Positions 25,813-33,244 of a stretch of 64,000 nt of DNA are shown piece by piece. The DNA lies in contig NZ_CP051144.1 in assembly GCF_012317385.1 (NCBI RefSeq), positions 1,364,001 through 1,428,000 of the forward strand. Direction: 5' to 3'. Numbering within the stretch: the first letter of the stretch is position 1; each line of letters starts with the position of its first letter. A program made the translations under genes and the position numbers. Origin of the DNA: Romboutsia sp. CE17 (lineage in GTDB: Bacteria; Bacillota; Clostridia; Peptostreptococcales; Peptostreptococcaceae). Below the pieces are notes generated by a model. That model searched no databases. It was not told the origin of the DNA and worked only from the letters and a program-made list of their open reading frames with translations.

Positions 25813-27054
25813 ATGAAAACTTTATGGAATACTTATAAATCATCTATATTATTATTAGCTTCAATGTTACTTGGAGGCATTATAGGATTTTTCTGGGGAG
25901 AGGGCGCACAAGTATTACAGCCAGTTGCGGATATTTTCTTAAACTTATTATATTGTTGTGTTGTTCCTTTAATATTTTGCTCATTAACATCAGCTATTGC
26001 TAAAATGGAAAACTTAGCAAAACTAAAAAAAATTCTTTTAGCATTTTTAGTAGGAACTATTGTTACTGGAATTATAGCATGTCTATTTATGGTAGTTACA
26101 TGTCTAATATTTGATCCAGGTAAAGGAGCTGTTCTTGATTTAACACAAGATGTAGAAAACATAGAAGGTAGTATGAACTTCTTAGGAATGTTTACAGTCA
26201 ATGATTTCCCACTACTTTTCTCTAAAAGTAATTTAATGGCATTAATAGTCTTCACTATTATATTCTCTATTGCAATTATAATGTCTGGAGAAAAAGGTAA
26301 GCCTATTCTTAAGCTTATTGACAGTTTATCTGAGATTATTATAAAAGTCATAGGAATTGTTATGAAAATAGCTCCAATTGGTCTTGGTTGTTACTTTGCA
26401 ATATTAATAGGTCAATATGGTGAGCAAGTTATTGGTCCTCTATCAAGAGCACTTTTAATTTACCTTTGCGTAGTTATTATTTATTTTGTATTTTCACAAA
26501 CAGCTATGGCATATATAGGTGCTGGCACAAAAGGTGTAAAAAAATGGTGGCAAACTTCATTACCATCAACATTAACAGCACTTGGAACATGTTCATCAGC
26601 TGCAACTTTACCAGTAAATATAATCCAAGCTAAAGAACTTGGAATACCTGATGATGTTGCTGATATTACAATCCCACTAGGTGCTAACTTGCATAAAGAT
26701 GGAGCTTGTATAATTCAAATATTAAAAATTGCATTTTTATGCTCAGTATTTGGTATGACTTATGCGACACCTAAAAATATTATTTTATCTATTGTTGTAT
26801 CAATTGTTGCATCTATTGTCATGGGTGCTATTCCAGCCGGTGGATATGTTGCTGAAATATTCATAATTTCAGCTTTTGGTTTCCCAACTGTTGCAATTCC
26901 TATAATGGTATTAATCGGAACTATTACTGATCCTCCAGCAACAGTAGTTAACGTTACAGGAGATACAGGCCTAGCCATGGTTATAGCACGCTTCGTGGAA
27001 GGTAAAAATTGGATGAATGATAAGGAACAAACAAAACAAAGTCTAAAAATATAA
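25813..27054 (+). CDS. Dicarboxylate/amino acid:cation symporter (DAACS family)
   Basis: 413 residues with the SLC1/GltPh fold: eight helices plus re-entrant hairpins. Diagnostic pieces are GTCSSAATLPVN (the serine-rich HP1 region), PLGANLHKDG (the NMDGT-like helix 7 site, here NLHKDG) and TDPPATVVNVTGDTG in helix 8. Members take up glutamate, aspartate, serine/threonine or cystine with Na+ or H+. NLHKDG in place of NMDGT and its pairing with a C-S lyase argue for a substrate such as cystine or serine rather than glutamate, but this is inference. Confidence 0.87.
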   Translation: MKTLWNTYKSSILLLASMLLGGIIGFFWGEGAQVLQPVADIFLNLLYCCVVPLIFCSLTSAIAKMENLAKLKKILLAFLVGTIVTGIIACLFMVVTCLIFDPGKGAVLDLTQDVENIEGSMNFLGMFTVNDFPLLFSKSNLMALIVFTIIFSIAIIMSGEKGKPILKLIDSLSEIIIKVIGIVMKIAPIGLGCYFAILIGQYGEQVIGPLSRALLIYLCVVIIYFVFSQTAMAYIGAGTKGVKKWWQTSLPSTLTALGTCSSAATLPVNIIQAKELGIPDDVADITIPLGANLHKDGACIIQILKIAFLCSVFGMTYATPKNIILSIVVSIVASIVMGAIPAGGYVAEIFIISAFGFPTVAIPIMVLIGTITDPPATVVNVTGDTGLAMVIARFVEGKNWMNDKEQTKQSLKI

Positions 27055-27103
27055 TCGTGTATTCTATAAGACATATTAAAAATTAAATAGTAAATTTATA
27101 TCT

Positions 27104-27133
27104 AAAGGCTATGATGAAAAATCATAGCCTTTT
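27104..27133 (+). terminator. Terminator of the lyase/symporter operon
   Basis: AAAGGCTATGAT (27104-27115) pairs with ATCATAGCCTTT around a 5-nt loop; TTTATATTTTT follows. Confidence 0.85.
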
Positions 27134-27376
27134 ATATTTTTATATAATGCTTCCAACTTATATCTTTTCCTTAAGTAAATTTATATTAAAACTATAATGT
27201 AATATCAACTAGAAATTATTTTATAGTTATTTTTATGTATTTCTATCTATTTTTATATTAAATATTATTAATTGAAAATGATTATTGTTTTTACTTATTG
27301 CATGAACTATAATTTTATCATAATTGTTTTTTATTAAATAATTTATATTCAAAAATCATAATATTTGGAGGTAAAC
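27134..27376. other. AT-rich leader region
   Basis: Low-complexity AT-rich DNA before the ferric-reductase-like gene. No motif seen apart from the GGAGG ribosome binding site at its end. Confidence 0.4.
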
Positions 27377-28141
27377 ATGAGTTTTTTAATTTCTATCATT
27401 ATTGCTATATTTTTCGTAGTAGTTTTTCGTAATTTTATAAAAAAGCATTCTAAGCTTTGTTATATAATAACTACTATATTATCTATTTTATTAATAGTAG
27501 GTACATATACCGGCACGATTTCTAACTTGCCTAGTTGGTTTACTAATAACGTATACCCTATTTTAATAAAAAGTAGCTTCTCTACTGCTTTATTTGTAAT
27601 TGTTATGTATACTGGAGCATTTAAAAACGGAAGTTCATTGGTTAAATTTTTAATGCCTATTAGAGCTGAACTATCTATAATTGCAAGTATCCTTACTCTT
27701 TCTCATAATATTTCATTTGGTAAAAATCACTTTGTAAAACTTTTTACTGCCCCGCAAACAATGGCACCTAATATGTTTATAGCTGCTATCATAAGTATCC
27801 TATTAATAACTCTTATGATTCCACTAATGATTACATCTTTCCCAAGTATAAGAAAGAAAATGGGAGCTAAAAAGTGGAAAAAGCTTCAAAAAACTGCATA
27901 TTTATTCTATGCACTTATTTATGCTCATGTAATGTTTATAATGGTTCCTATTGCAAAATCAGGTATCTTAGATTATAAGGTAAATGTTTTAGTTTATAGC
28001 ATAATATTCCTTACTTATGCTGCAATGCGTATACATAAAGAATGCGTTAAAAAAGGTCTTTCTAAACCAAAATCTTTAGCTCCTATAATAGCTGCAACTA
28101 TATCATTTGCTTTAATTAATGGTTATGCCTTCTATAATTAA
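27377..28141 (+). CDS. Ferric reductase-like transmembrane protein
   Basis: 254 residues from the ATG at 27377 behind GGAGG. About six or seven membrane helices. LSIIASILTLSHNIS and ALIYAHVMFIMV carry His residues in helices placed as in the heme-binding ferric reductase-like/MsrQ (YedZ) domain, and LMITSFPSIRKKMGAKKWKKLQKTAY matches the loop before the last helices of that fold. The gene ends in TAA, but the same frame continues after it for 18 codons, SSMIVGANDIVNETVEEE, to a second TAA at 28196-28198. The present stop may be a recent nonsense change that removed an acidic tail. Confidence 0.7.
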   Translation: MSFLISIIIAIFFVVVFRNFIKKHSKLCYIITTILSILLIVGTYTGTISNLPSWFTNNVYPILIKSSFSTALFVIVMYTGAFKNGSSLVKFLMPIRAELSIIASILTLSHNISFGKNHFVKLFTAPQTMAPNMFIAAIISILLITLMIPLMITSFPSIRKKMGAKKWKKLQKTAYLFYALIYAHVMFIMVPIAKSGILDYKVNVLVYSIIFLTYAAMRIHKECVKKGLSKPKSLAPIIAATISFALINGYAFYN

Positions 28142-28204
28142 TCATCTATGATAGTTGGTGCTAATGATATAGTTAATGAAACTGTTGAAGAAGAGTAATA
28201 TATT

Positions 28205-28255
28205 AAAAAAAAGAGATATCAAAAAAAGTTAGCTTCCTTTGGTATCTCTTTTTTA
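28205..28255. terminator. Shared terminator
   Basis: AGAGATATCAAA (28212-28223) pairs with TTTGGTATCTCT (28238-28249) with one G-T pair, flanked by A-run and T-run. It serves the gene on the left (+) and the DUF6179 gene (-). Confidence 0.8.
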
Positions 28256-28257
28256 TT

Positions 28258-29658
28258 TCAAGATTGTTCATTCATATCATTAATACTAATTTCGATACTA
28301 TTAATTCTATCCTCATCTAAGCTCTTAATAAATTCAATATAATAATATTCCCACTCATTATTTATATCAAATTCACTATAGATCACATCTTTTAACTTTA
28401 ATTTATTCATTCTACACTCTTCATTAAATATAAACTTACCTAAAATTGATAATTCAAGATTTGTTAAGGAATTAAACAATTGTGTATATTCATCCTTAAA
28501 TAAACAATCACTTTCTAACATATCTATAAAATCCTTTATAGAATTTATCTTAGATTTTATAATATTGATTTTATTAAATATATTATCTTCCTCAATTATA
28601 GCTTCAATTATATTTTTAAATTCATCATCATCTAAACTATTTTCTTCCTCTATTATAAATCTATTTTTAGGTATTTCTTCATTTTTAGTGATTACTAAAA
28701 TATTTTTAAAATTGTTATTCTTTATACCTGATATAGTTGAATTTATTATGACTTTTTTATATCTTTTAAGATAATTAATTTCATCTTCATTTACTATATT
28801 AAAATCATCTATAATTTTATCTACACATAAATCTATTAATTTACTTATATCATTATTTAAATTTTTAAGATTTTCTTCTAAATACATAAATTCATCTTCA
28901 TTAATCTCTAATGTTTTATAATTTCTATTTATAATAAAAGAAAATACAGCATTGGTAATAGTAAGTTCAAATACATTAATTAATAAATCTCTATAATTTA
29001 TATGATACATTCTTCCATACTGCTCTAACATATTCTTTATAGAACTTTGATCAAAATACCTACAAATTCTATTTTCTATATTAATATTTTCAAGATAATT
29101 CTTTATATAATTAAGACCTTTAACGCTCCAATCATCAAAAGCCAAAGGATAATCTATACTTCCAGGCGCATCATGAGGCTCAAATTTAATATCATAATTT
29201 ACAAAGAAAGCTTTAATGCCTTCTAGTAAAGTATCATTATAAGCTATAATTTCAATATCTAGCTTATTTTCAATAGTTTTTTCATATAGCTCTTTTGTAA
29301 TTTCAAATTTTTCTTTTAAAATTATCTTTCCTTCATTATACATTTTTTCTAAACTTTTATTTTTTATAACCTCAATACTATCTTCTATATTATCAAAGCT
29401 AGATAAATAGGCATCTATTGTATACCATATAGCAATAAGTAGTTTTTCAGCAGTTTCATTTGTTACTGAGCTACTCTCCCCCTTAGTATATTTCATGATA
29501 ATTTCTTTTAAAAGCTTTCCTAGCTCTAACTGTGTAGTGTAAATTACTTTATTATCTATAATATTTGCTTTTATACACTCTTTCACAAGAGATATATAGT
29601 ATTGATTTTTATCTATATTATTAATATTAAATTCATAGTTTGTTGTTTGTAAATTCAT
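28258..29658 (-). CDS. DUF6179 family protein
   Basis: 466 residues, soluble, largely helical, acidic and Asn/Ile-rich. The central AYNDTLLEGIKAFFVNYD and SIDYPLAFDDWSVKGLNYIKNYLE segment is the most conserved-looking part. I recognise the size and its pairing with a DUF6323 gene, as found in many clostridia. No enzymatic motif or signal peptide is visible. Its ATG overlaps the stop of the DUF6323 gene by 1 nt (TAATG), so translation is coupled. The function is not known. Confidence 0.65.
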   Translation of the reverse strand: MNLQTTNYEFNINNIDKNQYYISLVKECIKANIIDNKVIYTTQLELGKLLKEIIMKYTKGESSSVTNETAEKLLIAIWYTIDAYLSSFDNIEDSIEVIKNKSLEKMYNEGKIILKEKFEITKELYEKTIENKLDIEIIAYNDTLLEGIKAFFVNYDIKFEPHDAPGSIDYPLAFDDWSVKGLNYIKNYLENINIENRICRYFDQSSIKNMLEQYGRMYHINYRDLLINVFELTITNAVFSFIINRNYKTLEINEDEFMYLEENLKNLNNDISKLIDLCVDKIIDDFNIVNEDEINYLKRYKKVIINSTISGIKNNNFKNILVITKNEEIPKNRFIIEEENSLDDDEFKNIIEAIIEEDNIFNKINIIKSKINSIKDFIDMLESDCLFKDEYTQLFNSLTNLELSILGKFIFNEECRMNKLKLKDVIYSEFDINNEWEYYYIEFIKSLDEDRINSIEISINDMNEQS

Positions 29659-30101
29659 TACATTTCACCATCTATTCCCCATCTATATTTTTTAGCAAAC
29701 TCCTCTGACTTTTCTTGGACAATATCAACTCTTCCACTACAATTATTATAAAATTCATCTATTATCTCAATAATTTCTATATCGCTTATTTGATCTAAAG
29801 TCTCATTTTTTAAATAATAAAATATCTCCTGTAAATCATTAATTACCTCTACATAATCATCTTTATCTGTATACTGAGATTTATATAAATTTTCTATAAT
29901 TCTTTTTGTTACATTGATATCTAGTTCAATTCTTCCATAATTTTTTAAGGTATTATTTCTTGAATTTATTATTTCTTGAACATCTTCTTTATTTAAAGTT
30001 AATCCATATATTTGTGACTTTTCATTTAACTCTAATATCTCACTTTCTTGCATAATTTGTAAGCTTGAATTTAATGACTTTAATATTATTGGAGAAATCA
30101 T
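29658..30101 (-). CDS. DUF6323 family protein
   Basis: 147 residues, helical and acidic: LILKSLNSSLQIMQESE-type start, QIYGLTLNKEDVQEIINSRNNTLKNYGRIELD, and a tail VQEKSEEFAKKYRWGIDGEM. The GLTL-x-x-x-D-x-x-E-I-x-x-x-RN-x-x-L-x-x-x-GRIE-pattern fits DUF6323. It is the first gene of a pair with DUF6179, with GGAG before the ATG. Function unknown. Confidence 0.65.
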   Translation of the reverse strand: MISPIILKSLNSSLQIMQESEILELNEKSQIYGLTLNKEDVQEIINSRNNTLKNYGRIELDINVTKRIIENLYKSQYTDKDDYVEVINDLQEIFYYLKNETLDQISDIEIIEIIDEFYNNCSGRVDIVQEKSEEFAKKYRWGIDGEM

Positions 30102-30303
30102 ATTTTACCAACTCCTTTTTTATAATTTTCTATTGACTTTTGTTTATTTTTATGATATAATTAAGTTGAGAATATTTTTATTAATGTTGAGGTTTTAATA
30201 TTAATTATAATAAAATCAAATACTTTTGTCAATAAATTCAATAATATAAGTATAGCCATTCTAATCATCCATAATATTTTGCTCAGTCCTAATAATTACA
30301 TCT
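30102..30303. other. Spacer before the first direct repeat
   Basis: Promoter side of the DUF6323 gene. It holds AT-rich sequence with no recognisable feature. Confidence 0.35.
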
Positions 30304-30529
30304 CTATACCCTACGTATAAAATACCGACTCCCCTATCATAACGTCAAATATTTATATATCTAATTGAAACTTACCTATATAAGTAACATTTTCTATTAC
30401 TCTAAAAAACTCATAATAAACATTATTACAAGCTTCATTTAATCACTTTTATATAATAGATTTATAAGTACAACATTTTTTCATACAAGTATTTAAATTT
30501 TTTAATTATCTATCTAAAGACTTACTATT

Positions 30530-30574
30530 TTATTTATTATTTTTATTTTTGTTTTTATTTTTATTTTTCCCCAT
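30530..30574 (-). CDS. Lys/Asn-repeat mini-ORF, copy 1 (14 residues)
   Basis: A minus-strand ATG at 30574 with GGAG 7 nt upstream opens MG(KN)5NK before TAA. It is preceded by a 16-bp palindrome (AAGTTGA-TT-TCAACTT on the plus strand, 30586-30601) and a minus-strand promoter like that of copy 2. The coding part is a degenerate AAAAAT hexamer tract. It may be translated, or the tract may simply be a microsatellite; no homologue is known to me. Confidence 0.3.
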   Translation of the reverse strand: MGKNKNKNKNKNNK

Positions 30575-30663
30575 AGTGGTTCTCCAAGTTGATTTCAACT
30601 TCGACTATGAGTATACATACACTATACAAACTGTATCAAAACTCCTCACATATATTTAAAAAC

Positions 30664-30755
30664 CCCTTAAGCTATTGCTAGAATAGAAAAGCTTTTAAAA
30701 ATATACGACTTATGGGAATTTAGAAATATGCATCTTAATAATTTATTGAAGAAAA
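30664..30755 (+). pseudogene. ABC-ATPase gene fragment, copy 1
   Basis: Sequence reading AIARIEKLL, then YDLWEFRNM in the plus direction matches codons about 103-125 of the ATPase gene at 34796, with an early break (AATAATTTATTG) where the intact gene has GAATTATCTGG. It lacks Walker A, signature and Walker B. Confidence 0.8.
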
Positions 30756-30775
30756 GCTTACTGATAATAATTTCC

Positions 30776-31000
30776 ATGAGAGACTTCCGAAAATCTAGAT
30801 TAAAATTAAGATTATCTATTCCAGAAGTTGATTGCTTATATAATGTTACTAAATCTGTTATTAGTGGATATGAATGTAATAGGTATAATCCCACTAAAGA
30901 AGTGCTTATTTTCTTATCTTCTAAATTTGATATGGATTATCTTTGTATGGCTGGGTATCAAAACTTGTATATAATTTTGATGTGTTTTTGGAGAAGCTAA
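30776..31000 (+). pseudogene. XRE-type helix-turn-helix remnant
   Basis: A forward frame gives RKSRLKLRLSIPEVDCLY, NVTKSVISGYECNRYNPTKE and VLIFLSSKFDMDYLCMAGY. This is a recognisable Cro/C1-type HTH (helix 2 LSIPEVDCL, helix 3 TKSVISGYE, then PTKEVLIFLSSKFDMD), but with a non-consensus helix 2 and an abrupt end. No ribosome binding site precedes it. It directly abuts the ABC fragment, as in a rearranged junkyard. Probably not functional. Confidence 0.55.
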
Positions 31001-31114
31001 ATTTATGGATAAATGAAAATAACCTTACTAAACTTTATTAAAATATCAGTTAATTCTTTTTCATAATCATATCTTAATGCATCATATATAATATGCTATG
31101 TTTACAAAAAAATA

Positions 31115-31135
31115 GTTTGGAAAAAATCCAAACTG
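31115..31135 (-). terminator. Terminator of the DUF3990/DUF3791 operon
   Basis: AGTTTGGA (31115-31122) pairs with TCCAAACT (31128-31135); TATTTTTTTG follows on the minus strand. It lies 8 nt after the DUF3791 stop. Confidence 0.8.
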
Positions 31136-31142
31136 ATAATAT

Positions 31143-31376
31143 CTATTTTATAAAATCTTTTATTTTCTGGCTAACAACTTCTTTATCCATATCAATAGTT
31201 ATGTTAAGTTCATTCAAAAATTTGCCTAGCCACTCTTGTAAGCTAATATCATCTAAATCATCTGAACATCCCTTAAGTACTTGTGATTTCTTTACTACTG
31301 CAATAGCTTCATCAAGTTCTATATTAAATTTACGATTTAAATATATTACTATAGTTGGTAATACATCACTTACCAT
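31143..31376 (-). CDS. DUF3791 family protein
   Basis: 77 residues from the ATG at 31376 (MVSDVLP), 5 nt after GGGAGTGG; the frame is open to 31400. The sequence IVIYLNRKFNIELDEAIAVVKKSQVLKGCSDDLDD then LQEWLGKFLNEL fits DUF3791. These small helical proteins are regularly encoded beside DUF3990. The gene overlaps the DUF3990 end by 11 bp, so expression is coupled. An antitoxin or accessory role is inferred from context only. Confidence 0.75.
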   Translation of the reverse strand: MVSDVLPTIVIYLNRKFNIELDEAIAVVKKSQVLKGCSDDLDDISLQEWLGKFLNELNITIDMDKEVVSQKIKDFIK

Positions 31377-31890
31377 AGCTACCACTCCCATCTTTATCAT
31401 AATTATCTTTTATAAAAGTTAACATATTCAGTGAATTCTTTGTTTTAAAAGTATATTGATCTGTTTTATATTCAAATTGTAATTCTTCTAAAAGTTCATC
31501 TTCCGTAATAAAATCACTTATATAGTCTCTCATTAGCTGTTTTATCTTCCCATCTGCCATTAATCCAATTACTATATCATAATTATCCTCACAATCATTG
31601 ATTTTATTTCTATTTTTTAAAATATAATCTAACCATTCTTTATTGTACTCATTTAATATAAGAATATTTAATGTTTCAAAACTCTCCTTTTCCTTATATA
31701 TATACTCTTTTATTATTGAATTTTTATTATTTAAAATTTGCCTACTTCTCTTTGACCAATTCCTTGCTTGTTCATATATAGAGGTAAGATAAAACCCATT
31801 ACCAAAATCTTTAGGCCTACTGCTTGCATTTAAATCTATGTTGTTACCATCGAATTCAACAGAAGTTCCATGATATAAAGTTCTCGTCAT
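31366..31890 (-). CDS. DUF3990 protein (ADP-ribosyltransferase-like)
   Basis: 174 residues. The N-terminus LYHGTSVEF has the His-Gly-Thr strand found in H-Y-E type ADP-ribosyltransferases; ASSRPKDFGNGFYLTSIYEQARNWSKR carries the Tyr/beta-turn-helix that follows in that fold, and it is the DUF3990 hallmark. Later YDIVIGLMADGKIKQLM and DELLEELQFEYKTDQYTF contain candidate catalytic Glu/Gln positions. The protein may modify a cellular target using NAD+, as toxin or effector; this is inference from fold resemblance. It lies 5 nt after the upstream gene, with GGGAG as ribosome binding site. Confidence 0.75.
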   Translation of the reverse strand: MTRTLYHGTSVEFDGNNIDLNASSRPKDFGNGFYLTSIYEQARNWSKRSRQILNNKNSIIKEYIYKEKESFETLNILILNEYNKEWLDYILKNRNKINDCEDNYDIVIGLMADGKIKQLMRDYISDFITEDELLEELQFEYKTDQYTFKTKNSLNMLTFIKDNYDKDGSGSYGK

Positions 31891-31895
31891 TAAAT

Positions 31896-32342
31896 CTACT
31901 CCCTATCCATATATGATTTTAATATATAAAATTCATCTATATATGCACTGTATAAATCTAACTCTAATAAATCTATATTATAGTTACGTTTTTCTTCAAG
32001 CTGTTTAATTTTATTATCTAGTTTTTTATAATCTATTTTGTCTATTGTCATATTCTCACGGTTATTTTCAACTAATTTTTTTATTACATTATATTGTGGT
32101 ATAGTATCCCTATACAAAATAGATTTAGATTCTTCTGTTTTTTTATTTAATCTTTTGCTCTTTATTTCCAATGGTCTATAGTTAATACTTCTATCAATTA
32201 CTTTAGCAACTTTCATTGCATTTACTTCAATACTTTTTTCTGCTTTTATTGAATATATTTGAGCAGTATTATATTTAAAATTATGCATTGGCGATATCTT
32301 CTTTTTATCTTTATTTCTTTTTATAAATAATCTATTTAACAT
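31896..32342 (-). CDS. Unknown basic protein, first gene of the DUF3990 operon
   Basis: 148 residues, strongly basic in its first 100 (Lys/Arg/Asn-rich) with an acidic, aromatic C-terminus (DLLELDLYSAYIDEFYILKSYMDRE). No signal peptide or membrane segment. A helical stretch KKLDNKIKQLEEKRN may form a coiled coil. I recognise no family. It is 5 nt upstream of DUF3990 and has AGAAGTG before its ATG, so the three genes are one operon. It may be the immunity, targeting or regulatory partner, but nothing in the sequence shows that. Confidence 0.6.
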   Translation of the reverse strand: MLNRLFIKRNKDKKKISPMHNFKYNTAQIYSIKAEKSIEVNAMKVAKVIDRSINYRPLEIKSKRLNKKTEESKSILYRDTIPQYNVIKKLVENNRENMTIDKIDYKKLDNKIKQLEEKRNYNIDLLELDLYSAYIDEFYILKSYMDRE

Positions 32343-32415
32343 ATAATCACTTCTCTTTTTATATTTTTTATAGTTTTATATATTTATTATACATAAGTTT
32401 CAATTTATTTTAAAC

Positions 32416-32462
32416 TAATCTATTATAAAATTAACTATTTTGATTTATTTTATAATAGATTA
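32416..32462. terminator. Long AT-only inverted repeat
   Basis: TAATCTATTATAAAAT (32416-32431) is perfectly repeated inverted at 32447-32462, 16 bp with a 15-bp loop. It overlaps the last codons of the remnant gene to its right. It could be that gene's old terminator, although the T-run on the minus strand is poor. Confidence 0.45.
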
Positions 32463-32669
32463 TTCCACTATACTTATACCTATGTTTTTCTATAACTATA
32501 GTCATATCTCCTTTGTATACTTCTATATTTTCATTTAGATTATAATATCTATGGTTAATAACATCATATAACTCTTCAACTTTAAATTTATACTTTTAGA
32601 TATTAATTTAAAAATCTTAATTTTAAAACTTTTATTTTGTTTATCATATAGTAATTTATCATTATTCAT
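32431..32669 (-). pseudogene. Frameshifted small gene of unknown family
   Basis: From the ATG at 32669 one minus-strand frame reads MNNDKLLYDKQNKSFKIKIF then KLISK; from 32595 the neighbouring frame continues KYKFKVEELYDVINHRYY, NLNENIEVYKGDMTIVIEKH and ends IYYKINQNS with TAA at 32431. Joined at the AAAAG run they give about 79 residues. Neither part alone is a sensible protein and no good ribosome binding site is seen. I read it as a gene inactivated by a small indel. Family unknown. Confidence 0.45.
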
Positions 32670-33089
32670 TAAATAACTTTTATAAAGAACTTAACAAATT
32701 CTCGCCAAAGTTGGATATTTTATAAGAATTTGTTTTTTCAATTCTTTTAAAACTTTTAAATTTACTTTTTTACCTTTATATATTCCATCTAAATAATTCT
32801 ACATATTTAATCTACTAGACCAAAGTATAGCCATATATTTTTCCTAACTTAAGAATCTATAACCCCATGTATAAAATACCGACTCCCCCTATCATAACGT
32901 CAAAAGATTTATATACCTAATTGAAACTTACCTATATAAGTAACATTTTCTATTGATCTTTTAAAACTCATAATAAACATTATTACAAACTTCATTTAAT
33001 CACTTTTCTATAATGGAATTTATAAGTCCAACATTTTTTCATATAAGTATTTAAATTTTTCTAAATTACCTATCTAAGGACTGACTATT

Positions 33090-33164
33090 TTATTTATTAT
33101 TTTTATTTTTCTTTTTATTTTTCTTTTTATTTTTGTTTTTGTTTTTATTTTTCTTTTTCCCCAT
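33090..33164 (-). CDS. Lys/Asn-repeat mini-ORF, copy 2 (24 residues)
   Basis: Minus-strand ATG at 33164, GGAG at 33172-33175 (7-nt spacing), coding MG then alternating Lys/Lys-Asn units ending NNK and TAA. Ten residues longer than copy 1 purely by extra AAAAAN units, all in frame. The 33176-33191 palindrome and the promoter at 33200-33229 are identical to copy 1. Confidence 0.3.
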   Translation of the reverse strand: MGKKKNKNKNKNKKKNKKKNKNNK

Positions 33165-33175
33165 AGTGGTTCTCC

Positions 33176-33229
33176 AAGTTGATTTCAACTTCGACTATGA
33201 GTATACATACACTATACAAACTGTATCAA
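33176..33229 (-). promoter_or_regulatory. Promoter plus palindrome of the mini-ORF
   Basis: On the minus strand TTGATA (plus 33224-33229), an 18-bp spacer and TATACT (plus 33200-33205) form a good sigma-A promoter. The RNA would start close to the palindrome AAGTTGA-TT-TCAACTT (33176-33191), which then lies directly before the ribosome binding site. The same arrangement is present in copy 1 at about 30586-30639. Confidence 0.5.
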
Positions 33230-33244
33230 AACTCCTCACATACA

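Larger units (their letters stand above)
30304..30755. repeat. Direct repeat, copy 1 (about 450 bp)
   Basis: This copy matches 32857-33320 closely along its length: shared blocks include GTATAAAATACCGACTCCCC, TTGAAACTTACCTATATAAG and the whole promoter/mini-ORF segment around 30569-30650. The two differ by point changes and by the number of hexamer units near 30533-30568. Both copies end inside the same fragment of an ABC-ATPase gene. They flank the DUF3990 operon in the same orientation. Confidence 0.9.

Noticed and set aside
33090-33164. CRISPR-like or tandem spacer array in the T-rich tract
   Set aside because: The period is six bases with no unique spacers; it is a microsatellite-like tract, reported as such.
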